DNA of 64,000 bases from Epiperipatus broadwayi (Eukaryota; Onychophora; Udeonychophora; Euonychophora; Peripatidae), in the NCBI GenBank assembly GCA_028023455.1, contig JAQFVV010006208.1:6242963-6306962 (forward strand). Direction: 5' to 3'. The notes under the pieces are model-generated. The model had not been told where the DNA came from and made no database searches. It saw nothing but the letters and a program-made list of their open reading frames with translations. The position numbers were made by a program, and so were the translations under genes. Shown here piece after piece: positions 31,456 to 42,004 of this stretch. The first letter of the stretch is position 1; each line of letters starts with the position of its first letter.

Positions 31456-31921
31456 CACTAGATAGGGATTTTATGCACAAATCTTCTTGCATCCATTCAT
31501 TACTCATTCTTATCAGTAAATAAAAACGTGAATGCTTATAAGATGATAGAGTCATCAGCCATTTGTAAGAAAAATGAAATTGTGAAAAATGATGTAAAAA
31601 TAGCTGCAAGTAGAGTGAAGATATAGTAGGCAATTGAGATATATTTTCCTCAACATTTCAAATTTGAAAATCATATCAAATGATTTCTACAACAGCCTTA
31701 TAGTAGATTAAGTAAATGACTCTCAACTGTCGAGCCTATTGAATTATTTTTAATATTAGTATGTATTGTAGGATGTAAGAATGTTATGCAAATGAGATTT
31801 AATTTTCTCTTTTACATATCTTATATTTAATAAAATAAATTACTTCCCGTAAAATAAATTAAAAAAAATATTAACTTAAAAGTGAAGTTAAAAATAGAAG
31901 TTATAAATAAATATAATAAAA

Positions 31922-31972
31922 ATAAGCTAAACGTTTTCGAGGATCCTTGCCTCATAATCATAGCTTTCTTAA
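31922..31972 (-). ncRNA. PLE-type hammerhead-like motif, left arm
   Basis: Complement reads GCTATGATTATGAGG, loop, CCTCGAAAACGTTTAGC, as in the right arm at 32744, with one base different in the loop. The core is non-canonical. Confidence 0.5.
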
Positions 31973-32323
31973 AAATACATAATAAAATATATACAAAGAT
32001 ATATAAAATTAGCACATGTTACGTGGACCATTTCTTCAATATATCAAAGCAAGTGTCTTTTCTATTTATAGTATTAATATTTCCATTAATATAGAATGCT
32101 TCTTTTATTTTCCTCTTGTGATCATTTGATTCAGTGCATAAAATTACAGGATTGGAAGGAATAAAATTGTGTCCAGATTTCATGGAATGCTCCAAAAAAT
32201 ACAGAAACTATATTGTTGTTCTTCTGAGCTCTCTTGTAAGTGTACATGTGTTGAGCAAGCCTAGTATTAACAGTAGCTTTAGTTTCACTATAATATAATA
32301 GAACTCCTCCTAATTCTAATAGA

Positions 32324-32692
32324 TTGATCAACAACTCAAAAGATCATATTGATCATTCATTCACCCCTCATGTAGTTTATTCCATTTCATGTCCTCAAGA
32401 AAAATGTCTTGCTGTATATTATGGTGAAACTAAAGCTACTGTTAATACTAGGCTTGCTCAACACATGTACACTTACAAGAGAGCTCAGAAGAACAACAAT
32501 ATATCTTCTGTATTTTTGGAGCATTCCATGAAATCTGGACACAATTTTATTCCTTCCAATCCTGTAATTTTATGCACTGAATCAAATGATCATAAGAGGA
32601 AAATAAAAGAAGCATTCTATATTAATGGAAATATTAATGTTATAAATAGAAAAGACACTTGCTTTGATATATCGAAGAAATGGTCCACGTAA
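32324..32692 (+). CDS. Penelope-like GIY-YIG endonuclease domain, partial protein
   Basis: 122 residues. VVY (17-19) and YYG (32-34) are the two halves of the GIY-YIG signature. R43 and E96 fit the catalytic Arg and Glu, C23 and C28 sit between the motifs as in PLE endonucleases, and EHSMKSGHNF (66-75) is the conserved PLE segment. It ends CFDISKKWST then stop, like the other PLE C-termini in the window. PLE nucleases nick target DNA for insertion of a telomerase-like RT product. The RT domain is missing: the inverted copy begins just upstream. The start codon is simply the first ATG, not a real protein start. Longest intact PLE frame here. Confidence 0.82.
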   Translation: MINNSKDHIDHSFTPHVVYSISCPQEKCLAVYYGETKATVNTRLAQHMYTYKRAQKNNNISSVFLEHSMKSGHNFIPSNPVILCTESNDHKRKIKEAFYINGNINVINRKDTCFDISKKWST

Positions 32693-32743
32693 CACGTGCT
32701 AATTTTATATATCTTTGTATATATTTTATTATGTATTTTTAAG

Positions 32744-32792
32744 AAAGCTATGATTATGAGGCATGGATCCTCGAAAACGTTTAGCTTATTTT
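32744..32792 (+). ncRNA. PLE-type hammerhead-like motif, right arm
   Basis: AAGCT pairs with AGCTT (stem I). TATGATTATG replaces CTGATGA. Stem II GAGG/CCTC, GAAA, stem III AACGTT self-complementary, T at cleavage position. It lies about 52 bp after the endonuclease stop codon. Confidence 0.52.
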
Positions 32793-32864
32793 TATTATAT
32801 TTATTTATAACTTCTCTTTTTTAACTTCACTTTTAAGTTAATATTTTTTTTATATCTTATATTT

Positions 32865-35290
32865 GTATCATTTCATAATGTTGTGACAAGTTAGGGAGAG
32901 ATATAAAATATTGGATTATTACATTAAAAGTATCCAATTATTGGTTTGGGATTTATAAAAATATTGAAGTAACATTCCAATTCACCTTTGTAAGGAATTT
33001 TTAATTCAAAACATGATTGGCAGTGTCCCCTGTCATTGTCACTGTGAATTACAATGTATAGTTTCTACATTTAAGAATTTTTTTCTTGTTTTTTTTTTCT
33101 ATCATCGTGGTATATTATTCCAGATCTAAATGATTTTTAATAGCTTCAAACTCTTTGTTCTTATTAATCTATACTAATTTTGTATTTTATGTAATGAATA
33201 CAAAAATTTATTTGGCTACGGATTTCATTTTTAATATATGTTGTGAAATAGTTATAGAAGAACAGTACTTTTGAATTTAAACACCTGTTGTCCTCACCCT
33301 AATCTAGAGATGTTATTTGCAATTTTGGTAATCAATGGATATCACATATAGTGGTACTACAAGATCAACACCTTTAGATCAAATGGTTTCTGAAACTCTC
33401 ATCGGTGAAGATTAAGTTTTAAAAGATATAGAAAATGGTCAATAAATGTATAAATGTGTTAGTTTATATCTAATAACCCTAAAATTTAAAAACACACAAG
33501 GTTTCAAACCCAAACTAATTCATTTGCATAACTACATAGACCTGATACTAGGTTAGATTATATCTACATTTTTGGGGAACTTAAGGTAATTATAAGGCCC
33601 TTTTATGCTTTGTCGATAAAGATTAATGTCAGTTAGTAATATCATGATCATTCATATACTTGTTTATACTTCCAAAAATAGTTATTTTATACTATTCTAG
33701 AGACATCTACTTGTGTCCATTGATTGGCCTTGAAAGCAAATAATAGATCATGTGATGTTGCTGTTGGTATATTCTTGGAATTAAAATCATACACATTCAT
33801 TGGCTTCTGCCACATTCATTAATCAATTCTGGGAACATTGTTTTTCCTAGGGTTAGAAAACATACATATTTGAACTATCAAATTTTATTAAAAAGTACAT
33901 TATTCTATATTGGTTTAAGCGTATCAACAATGGATTACATGAGGCATTTGTGTACTTTCTTTTCCAAAATACACTTTTCAATAGTTGATAAAACAAAATA
34001 TTGAATTTATTTTAGACCTTGCTTTAGTTCATTGTCTGCTTTAATAATTGCTTTAAATATTAGGTTGCAGTAACTTTTTTTTATGGAGATACAAACTGGA
34101 AGCCAATTCTGTTTATTGACAATTAATAACACATACCAAAGAACTGAAATTTGCAAAACAAATGCCATATCGTTACACCCCAGTCTGAGTTCACAATGAT
34201 TTAGAAATTGCTACAAAAGTGGAATTAATAATTGGAATAATGTAGAAAACGATGACGGTTGCTTGTTTACAATTTTCAACCAATCACATAGAGCTCTAAT
34301 GATGGAGAACAGTATAATACTTTGGTCACCCAAAATCTGTTGCACAGTGAGGATCTTACAACATCTACCACATTTATTTAGGGTTTATGTAAGTACTGAT
34401 TTGTTCGGAGTTAAAGTAATACAATACACTTCCCTTTTCATGTTTTTTGTTAGGTAGACCATACAGTCAAGTAATCTTGCAAATACCAATGTCCTTTTTT
34501 TCTGTGAATCCTTTTTGGATTGATGGATTTCTGGCTCCCTGGTATCTTTTTCTGAGTGTCTCTATGAATTTGGTTTAAATGTGGATAATAGATTTTATAC
34601 TGTCTCTGAATTTACAGCAGTCTTGAATGGAAGCTTTAAATTCAATGCTTTTACAATGTCTTGCCTCTGAAATCAAGTATTTCTTATCATTGTCTTTGAT
34701 TCACTGCTGTCAGGAACTCTTGGACTTTGTAATCGAATGTCATTATTGATAATGGAGTCACTAATGCCAGGATCTCTTGGCTTGTGGTCATTAATTTTGG
34801 ATTTTCTGTTTCCATGTGTGAGATGAGCTTTTATTCATTTGCGTTGTGAGTAAGTTTAAGCAGCTTCTGTGGTGTTAATTTTTTGTTCTTCTGTACTGTG
34901 ATTTGACTTTGAATATGCTCATCAAAATTACTGTAGAGGTCTACCAATAACTTCTATGATCCAAGGTGCAGCATATATAGTTTTACCATTTTTAACATTA
35001 ATTAAAAATAAAATTCTTAAATTTCTAGGAAACTTCTTTGTAATCTTTTATATAGAATTTTTAAATTGCTTTCATATCAAATGGTTCTACTTCAATTCAT
35101 CAGATAATATTTACTTTGTGCGTATGTTCCAAGATTTAAGATTGCTCTTCTTTTTCTAGTTGATCATTCTATATACTTGTAAATCAAATATTATACATCT
35201 GAATTAATAATCTTCCATAATAGACTAGATATTGATTACAAAGGCTGATCAGAAAATTACACTTCCTTTGATCTATGTTCACAATATACA
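32865..35290. other. Spacer, nothing recognised
   Basis: 2.4 kb without recognisable coding or known repeat. Moderately mixed composition at 34450-34950, where minus-strand frames are broken and show no motif I know. Could be old element sequence. Confidence 0.4.
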
Positions 35291-35339
35291 TGTATTATGT
35301 CAATTAACCTATTCATTTAGTGTACCGAATGTCTTTTAC

Positions 35340-35680
35340 ATAAGTAAAGCTAGAAGGCAATTCAATCTTTGCCAAACATCAAAAGACCACTGACCATGTT
35401 TTCCAACTAACCACTGTAATTGTTGTCTGTTCTGAAAGAAATGACACCAAACATAAGGTAAAGGAAGCATGTTATATAGTAAGCGATCCAACATCAATCA
35501 ATAGGCATGTTGCATACATTTCTCTCTCTCAAAAATGGTCTCTTTAATCACTTTGCATTAATTTGCATTAAACTGCATACTACATTTGTATAGGTCTCAA
35601 CACTTTAGTAGCTATGATTATGGAAGCATAAAGCCTTCTGAAAGCACCCAGCTCATTAAATTGCAAAGTATTATTTCATT
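35340..35680 (+). pseudogene. Penelope-like element 3' end
   Basis: 35392-35547 is open and encodes 51 residues with VIVVCSERNDTKHKVKEACY and SINRHVAYISLSQKW then stop, aligning to the last third of the ORF at 32324 (VILCTESNDHKRKIKEAFY ... INRKDTCFDISKKW). It is followed by ATTTGCATTAAACTGCAT and a hammerhead-like motif at 35608. The upstream part of the endonuclease is degraded. Confidence 0.78.
35606..35658 (+). ncRNA. PLE-type hammerhead-like motif
   Basis: TAGCT pairs with AGCT(C). TATGATTATG, stem II GGAAG/CTTC(T), GAAA, AGCACC (poor stem III). It sits about 60 bp after the PLE stop, matching the position in the 32324 copy. Confidence 0.5.
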
Positions 35681-35759
35681 ATCTGTGTGCAAAACACATA
35701 CGTAGGTTATAGATTACAAGCTAATGAAGTAAATATTTAATTATTTCAAAATATATAAA

Positions 35760-36015
35760 ATGTGCTAACATGCACAAGCATACAAAGTTAAAAACAAATA
35801 AAGAAAAGTATATATTATTTTTATTAATATGAGGGCTTTGACCCTTGAAAGCGCTTAGCCATTTGATTATATATATATATTAAAATAAAAATAATATATA
35901 CTTTTTTTATATTGTTTTTATTTAGCCATTTGATTATATATATATATTAAAATAAAAATAATATATACTTTTTTTAATTGTTTTTAGCTTTGTGTGCTTG
36001 TGCGTGTTAGTGCAT
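35760..36015. mobile_element. PLE terminal fragments and 66-bp tandem duplication
   Basis: ATATGAGGGCTTTGACCCTTGAAAGCGCTTAGCCA at 35828-35862 is another PLE-type hammerhead-like motif (stem II GGG/CCC, stem III AGCGCT). The following AT-rich block TAGCCATTTGATTATATATA is duplicated at about 35857 and 35923. GCTTTGTGTGCTTGTG near 35986 matches the PLE tail at 13260, and its complement is near 35780. Confidence 0.55.
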
Positions 36016-36049
36016 TTTATATATTTTGACTTAGAACAATTGGGATTCT

Positions 36050-36660
36050 TTAGTGTATATTCATCCACCACTATGTGTTCATGTGTATCAGTTGTTTGTG
36101 ATGGAATGGAGAATGAGTATGGACTTAAGGATTAAGTTCAAATCTCTCTATTTACTTATATAAAAATATTCAGTCCATTAGTACACTGAATGAATAGGCT
36201 AATTACAGTTTGCCTTGGGAAATAGGTTACATCTCTAAGTTCAATCCATCCTTCTCCTTAGATATGGGTACATAATGGTCTAGGTTAGATTGATGTAAGG
36301 TCTACATTGGTATGATTATAATATCAAATTTGCAAGGGCTTTGAACATTCCCTCAGTGCTTTTTCAATGAAATGGATATTTGAATAGTTAAAAGGATGAG
36401 AAGATTGAAGCCTGTCTATTAAAGTTTAAGAAATTGCTATCTTAATATAAACTGAGCACTGATTTATATATGTGTGGGAGATTGTGATCTGGCCTAAATG
36501 ATGAGTGCTGATTCTGCATAAAATATGTATATTGGGGATTGTCCATCTTTTTCATGTGTATGTGGCCATGTGCATTGGTTATTTAAGATGAAGTGGAGGA
36601 TAAATATAGACAAGAATTCTAAGTTCAAATCCCTCTATTTGTGTATTATGCCAAGTATTG
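36050..36660 (+). repeat. F1 tandem remnant, one and a half units
   Basis: The box A/B end of one unit (ATCAGTTGTTTGTGATGG ... AAGTTCAAATCTCTC) is followed by a full unit with head (GTACACTGAATGAATAGGCT), body (GCCTGTCTATTAAAGTTTAA), a dead ribozyme at 36478-36540 (core ATGATGA, GAAA to TAAA) and box B-like AAGTTCAAATCCCTC. Confidence 0.72.
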
Positions 36661-37115
36661 CAAAAGTTGTTACAGTTGTTGATGAGTAATTTCTCTATCA
36701 GTAGAGATCAAATTCACTTATAAGTCATTCTCAGTTGAAAACTTTTCTAATACTTGACAATAATTCATGGATGTGTTGTAAAATGCAGGATGAAACAATG
36801 TCATGGATTAATGTGATTCTTCAACCACATAAAAAGATGATAATGTGCCAAAATGTTACTGCAGCTGTCCTGAAACAATTAAGGTGACGAGAACAGTCCC
36901 AATCTTGCTGAGATTTTGGTTTGAATGTTTAAGCATGTTTTTTTTTTCAAAAAATGTTCTGTGTTAAATATTGATGGATTTCAAATCCAAGGACCAACAA
37001 GTGTTGTTGCATCTTAAATAAGTAAATAAATATTGATTGCATTTGTAGCTAATATAAAATCATTCCCTGGTTACATCTGTGGATATATAAACATTTACTT
37101 ATTTTTGTACTTTAT
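36661..37115. other. Unrecognised segment
   Basis: A short frame near 36800 (WINVILQPHKKMIMCQ) looks protein-like but is too brief to assign. It may be an unrecognised transposon remnant. Confidence 0.35.
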
Positions 37116-37119
37116 GAAG

Positions 37120-37425
37120 TTTTATAACTTTATTTTTTTTATTGCATTGCCAAATCCATATAGTTTTACTATCATCTATATTCTTTATTACTTTTTACAA
37201 TGCCTTTTTACAACCTACTATTGACAGTTTCGATATCTTCTTCTGAATTTCTTATAGATTTGAATATATGAGTAAGATTGCTGGGGTAATTGAAACTGTT
37301 GACAGTGGGTTGTAAAAATGCATTGTAGAAAGTAATAATGAACATAGACAATATTAATATTATATTTTTGTACTTCATAGTTTTTGTAAAAAATCATCAT
37401 ATGCATTATTTTATAAAATTTCAGA
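37120..37425. repeat. F3 inverted repeat with hammerhead-like motifs
   Basis: ACAATGCCTTTTTACAACCT at the left mirrors GGTTGTAAAAATGCATTGTA at the right. Both arms have a motif of the form AAGATTGCTGGGGTAATTGAAACTG (plus, near 37272) with stem III ACTGT/ACAGT. The left (minus) arm reads CAGAAGA, GAAACTGT. Same family as 44640-44800. Confidence 0.6.
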
Positions 37426-38099
37426 TCAAAACATTAAATAAATAGCATAAAAAATATACAAAGTGTTTTTTCCCCCAATATAAAGATTATTACATTCATT
37501 CTTTTCACACTCTGGTTTGTAAAATGCTAGCTAAGCTTTAATCCCACATCTCACAGACCTAAATCACTTTTTCTAAAAAAATTAAATAACATTAAGGCCT
37601 GAGATCAAACCCATATCCAAGCTGATATATTTGCAACTCCTGAAATCTGATCTCATTAACAACAACCCAGTGACTTGGTTATTGAATATACGCATTAATA
37701 TGCATTAGACATATATTGCTCACTTATATAAACATCTATCGTATTGCTTTTCTACTTGATCTCTCTTTTGTTTTAGTAAGACTTGTAAATAATCTCCAAT
37801 GTATATAGTAAACCTAATAAAATTAATTTAAAACCCAAATAAGCATGTTCTATATGTGCATGATTTATGATTCGGATTGATTTGTGTAGTTATTGGAAAA
37901 CTCATTTCTGCTGTATTATATCTTCCTATCAGAATTAGAATCGCCACACTCATGTAACAGAGTAGTTATTGTTGATGATGATGATTGTGGTCCAAACAAG
38001 TTATTTATACTAAATATTGCTGTTCTTTCTAATACAATGTTAATTAAAAAATACCAAAGTTTTTAAATTTGATTTAATGTGTGCATGAATACAAACAAT

Positions 38100-38482
38100 A
38101 ACATTCATTTTAAACCACTAACATCACATGATAACCATCTTTTATGCTAGCATATAACTGTTATTAAACAGGCAAAACTCTCCATACAGTAGTGCCACCC
38201 TGTGCCAACCAGAGTAATCAATGGATGCCAGAAGGCTTTTTCATAAAATCCCCATCTAATGCCTACTCATCCAATATCCCCAGACTAGCTTCTAGACTGC
38301 ACCTAGATCTTAGGATCTAATGCAACCCTCACTGACAAAGGCCACAAACTAGTCTGGGGATATTGGATGAATAGGCATTAGATGGGGATTTTATGCACAA
38401 GCCTTCTGGAATCCATTGATTACTCTGGTTGGCATAGGGTGGCACTACTGTATGGAAAGTTTTGCCTTGTTTAATAACATTC
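38100..38482. repeat. F2 inverted element, ribozyme partly deleted
   Basis: Arms CATCACATGATAACCATCTT/GGCAAAACTCTCCATACAGT and their complements. In the middle CTCACTGACAAAGGCCACAA is followed directly by ACTAGTCTGGGG, so the GAA box is missing. Confidence 0.72.
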
Positions 38483-38939
38483 TTTTTTCCACACCTCAAA
38501 AATAAATTTCCAGGGGGAAAAGATGATTATAAATATGGGTTAAAATATCTATTTGATGATTTCAAAAGAATCATCTTATAATTTAATAAAGTTCAAAGTC
38601 TTTTATTGCTACTGTAAATTCATTTAATATTGATGTAATTTATGTTGGACGTCCACTTCTTTAAGGTATACTTCCAAAAGCAACAACAAAGAAAATAAAT
38701 AGGGAAATCTGAGGTCAAATATGCAAAGTTAGTGAAAAGTATTGATGACCATTTTTAATTAGTAGATCCAAATGGTCTTTTGCCATTTAAAAATCAACAT
38801 TTAAAAGAATTAATCCATATTGCAATAATTGAATATCACCAAAAGTACCAAACTCTCCATACGCCACCTAGTGCAAGCCTTCATAGTCAATCAATGCAGG
38901 AAAAGTTGTGCATAAAATCCCTATCTACTGCCTACTCAT

Positions 38940-38996
38940 CCAATATCCCCAGACTAGTTTCTAGCTTGCGACTGTCATCAGTGAGATGCCTTAGAT
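38940..38996 (-). ncRNA. Hammerhead ribozyme, F2 type
   Basis: Minus strand: TCTCA, CTGATGA (complement of 38975-38981), loop region CAGTCGCAAGCTA, GAAA, stem III ACTAGT, C, TGGGG pairing with TCTCA (two G-U). Core intact. Confidence 0.8.
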
Positions 38997-39075
38997 TTGA
39001 GAGCATCGCACCTAGATCTTAGAATCTAAGGTGGCTACTGGAGGATTGCATTAGATCCTATGATGTATGCGAAGT

Positions 39076-39145
39076 GCTCTCAAATCCAAGGTTCCTCTCT
39101 GATGAAAGTCACAAGCTAGAAACTAGTCTGGGGATGTTGTATGAG
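39076..39145 (+). ncRNA. Hammerhead ribozyme, F2 type
   Basis: CCTCT, CTGATGA (39099-39105), AGTC-loop-AGCTA, GAAA, ACTAGT, C, TGGGG. The stem I base next to the core is U opposite U, the only flaw near the active site. Confidence 0.74.
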
Positions 39146-39831
39146 TAGGCACTAGATAGGGACTTTATGCACAAATTTCCCTGCATCCATTGATTAGGAA
39201 GGCTTGCACTTGGTGGCACTACTGTATGGAGACTTTGAATAATAGCATTTGTAAACACATGAAATGGTGATCATGTGATGAATATTAACTAAATTTTAAA
39301 CAATTTATTGCACAAGTACGCAGGTCCTCTGCAAATAAAAATTATTCAATTGATATTTATGTGTAAAAAAATTATAATAAAAAATAGTCATGTCAAATTA
39401 CTCATTCACTGAATTCTCTTCAATTACAATCAGTAATTCATTAGAAGTTGCTTTTATGAATTTGGTTTTCATCTTTTCATATTTGATTATTTCTGATTAT
39501 TTTGCTAAATAAAAAAGTAAAAGGTCAATATCATTAGTTAGATTTTCTGTGGTTCAGTATTTTTACCTCCTAGTTAAAATTATAAAGATGTGTCAAATAT
39601 TACAAACGATTTTATTTTATTATTTTATTGTGTTAAAACTTAATTAAATAAGACTTTTTATTTAATGTAACTCAAAAAATAAGTTTTACTATATTTTGTT
39701 TATAAATTTGGAGAAATCATACTTATACTTATGGTTGAAGAGTTGGAGTGCGGAGTTGATTGAAGCCTGTCCATTAAAGTATGAAGATTAGCTATCTTAA
39801 TATAAAACTGAGCACTGATTGCATATATGCG

Positions 39832-39895
39832 TGAGGATAGCAATCTGGACCAATTGATGGATTGCTGGTTTAGCATGAAATATGTATATTAAGCG
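39832..39895 (+). pseudogene. Decayed F1 hammerhead (array unit 1)
   Basis: CCAA, TTGATGG where CTGATGA is expected, stem II TGCT/AGCA, GAAA, then ATATTAAG for TTGG. Core C3 and A9 changed. Confidence 0.68.
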
Positions 39896-40334
39896 ATTAT
39901 TTATCTTTTACGCATGTGTATGATCAGGTGTGTCAACAATATGAGATGTCATGGAGAGTTGAGAGTCGTGTGAAGGTCTGAATTCGAATCCCTTACATAT
40001 TACATTATATATATATATATATGCAGGTGGGTGTAAGGCTGTACAGTGTATTAATTTACATATTAAAATATAGTGTGTTAAAGGTCTGCCCATTCCTGGC
40101 ATATGTATGTAAATGGATTATTCACCATTACATGAGGGGTTAGAATGACTAAATGGTTAACATGAGTAGGATGACAACCTTGGCACTAACGAGGGCTTTG
40201 AATGTTCCATCATCAGATTTTTAATAAAAGGATGGCTGAATAGTTGTGGGTTGGAGTAGTTTGAAGCCTGTCCATTAAAGTATGAAGATTGGCTATCTTA
40301 ATATAAAGCTGAGCACTGATTGTATATATGTGTG

Positions 40335-40397
40335 GGGATAGTAATCTGGACCAACTGATGATTGCTGGTTTAGCATGAAATACAGATATTGGTGATT
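40335..40397 (+). ncRNA. Hammerhead ribozyme, F1 type (array unit 2)
   Basis: CCAA, CTGATGA (40355-40361), stem II TGCT/AGCA, GAAA, stem III ATACAGAT (one mismatch), A, TTGG. Core intact. Confidence 0.74.
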
Positions 40398-40689
40398 ATT
40401 TATCTTTTCTCCATGTGTATGATCAAGTGGGTCAGTAATATGAGATGGCATGGAGAGTTGAGGGTCGTGTGAAAGTCTGAGTTCGAATCTCATATATTAC
40501 TAAATACATAAAAAAAATTCTGATATTTTTTAAAAGTTGTCAGTGTACAAATATTAACATCTAGAATATTTTAAATATGTACATATTTTAATCTTTAGAA
40601 TTATAAATAATGAAATTAATAACATTTATAATAATCAATAATTGCTTTTCACAATTTGTCTATTATGGATTTAAAAATAATAAATAAAT

Positions 40690-41005
40690 ACAGTCATTTT
40701 ATTTTCACACAGTATCTATCCAATGTAAGATGATCTCTTCACATTAGTCCAGCAAACTTTCTTATCTCATCTATCCATTTCTAATATTCTTTATTTTTAA
40801 ATCTCACATCTTAGGATCCAATCTTCAGTCTCTTAATTTTTCATTGGTGTCATTGATGGTATTTAATTTTGGTGTCTCCATATCTCTTTGTATATATTTA
40901 TTAAAGAATCTCCATATCCCTTTGTATATATTTATTAAGGGGCTAATTTTTAGGATCTCTCTACAACCCTTTATATATATTTATTAAGGGGCTAATTTTC
41001 AGATC
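40690..41005 (-). mobile_element. Possible LINE 3' end with 50-60 bp tandem repeat
   Basis: ATCCAATGTAAGATGATCTC and TTTCTTATCTCATCTATCCA resemble the complement of an RTE-like 3' end, more diverged than the others. A block with CTTTGTATATATTTATTAA is repeated three times between 40878 and 41000. Confidence 0.45.
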
Positions 41006-41498
41006 CATAAATAAGAATTTTGGCATAACAATATTACTAATACATCTATGTTGATCATAATATATTTTCAATTCATTTAATGATAATGTCTATATTTTTA
41101 CTAACTAAAATTATACTAGTCTGGAAATTTATATATATTAACTTATTCAAAAATTATTGTTTAACTATCAAATATTCTAGTTATTTGCTACAGATGTGTA
41201 CTTTCTACTTATACAAACTAATTTCTCATACTTAGTATCAACTAAACAGTTTAGATATATGTGCATGTTTAAGAGTGTATACAATGTTACTTTATTTATA
41301 GTAAATGAAATGAAATTGACATGGATTGAAAATTGTCTACAAGATTTTTTTGTTTATAAAGGCAATATTTTTTAAAACGTGAGCTTTCGTTAAACAAGCA
41401 AAAGAAATTAAGATTTTATTCTTATTTATTTTTCTTTCTATTTTATTTAACTGTAAATGCTTTTAATTTATTTAATGAATACAACTTTTTTTTTTATT

Positions 41499-41885
41499 TA
41501 CAAAATCATAGTGCCATCTAGTGGACAAAAAGTTACTTAACAAATATCTCATATTTCGAGATTTGGCCTACCAACACTGTTAGAGTGGTCAAACTGCTGG
41601 GCAACTCTGAAATATTTCAGTGTCACATTGCATTGTCATTGATACTTAGAATGTATACAAAATTTGGAGGAAATTCATTGGATAAAAGTATATTGAAAAT
41701 CAATTATAAGATTTAACATGGATGAATTATGCAAACAAACACAATTTTTTATGTTATATGACTAACGTGAAAGGCTAAAACCTTTTAACAGAAGCGCCTT
41801 AAAAGTGCTTATGTGACAGCCAATCAGATGTAATAAAGACTGCACCTGGAACTCTCAATTCAAAAACACAAGCCAGAAATATGAG
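41499..41885. repeat. Unassigned dispersed repeat
   Basis: 41768-41838 (GTGAAAGGCTAAAACC ... GACAGCCAATCAGATGTAAT) is the reverse complement of 374-452. It contains a CCAAT-like box, and AATAAA occurs just after it. Not a hammerhead family as far as I can see. Confidence 0.5.
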
Positions 41886-42004
41886 AAATACGGTTTTATA
41901 AATTGATATATAGGAATAATATGTAAATAATACTATGGAATTGTCCAAACAATTCTATATATTTACATATATATTTTGTAAATATTTTTCTAAAATTTAT
42001 ACTT

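Larger units (their letters stand above)
30955..31575 (+). repeat. F2 tandem pair, period 303 bp
   Basis: Two head-to-tail F2 units, with ribozyme cores at 31102 and 31405. Both contain CATCACATGATCATCATTCT-like starts, CACAGAGGCTAAAT, TGAGATCCTAAAATCTAGGT, the ribozyme and TGCACAAA..CTTCTTGCATCCA. Hammerhead elements in tandem dimers can release unit-length RNA. Confidence 0.78.
31855..32860. mobile_element. Penelope-like element palindrome (two inverted copies)
   Basis: Arms of about 440 bp (31855-32298 and 32413-32860) are near-perfect inverted copies around about 115 bp. Each arm encodes the PLE GIY-YIG endonuclease end and 3' untranslated region. The right arm plus the spacer keeps an open frame; the left (minus) copy has lost its frame after RAQKNNN. 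Inverted partial copies are a known PLE insertion form. The high arm similarity suggests a recent event or gene conversion. Confidence 0.8.
38840..39290. repeat. F2 inverted pair with two hammerheads
   Basis: Two F2 halves head to head, with CAAACTCTCCATACGCCACC at the left and GGTGGCACTACTGTATGGAG at the right. One hammerhead in each direction, cores 117 bp apart, both with CTGATGA and GAAA. Confidence 0.8.
39720..40503 (+). repeat. F1 tandem array, two units
   Basis: Ribozyme positions 39854 and 40355 give a 501-bp period. Full unit order is visible: body GCCTGTCCATTAAAGTATGA, ribozyme, box A-like AATATGAGATGTC, box B-like GAATTCGAATCCC, TA repeat, TGCAGGTGGGTGTAAGGCTG, GGTCTGCCCATTCC, TACATGAGGGGTTAGAATGA, CAACCTTGGCACTAACGAGG, TTCCATCATCAGATTTTTAA, then the next body. 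Confidence 0.82.

Noticed and set aside
33340-33420. Another hammerhead on the minus strand near 33390 (CCGATGA ... GAAACC)
   Set aside because: Core position 4 is changed, no convincing stem II or palindromic stem III, and no matching family sequence around it.
34450-34960. Coding remnant on the minus strand with slightly higher GC
   Set aside because: Frames are broken and show no recognised motif. Insufficient to name any family.
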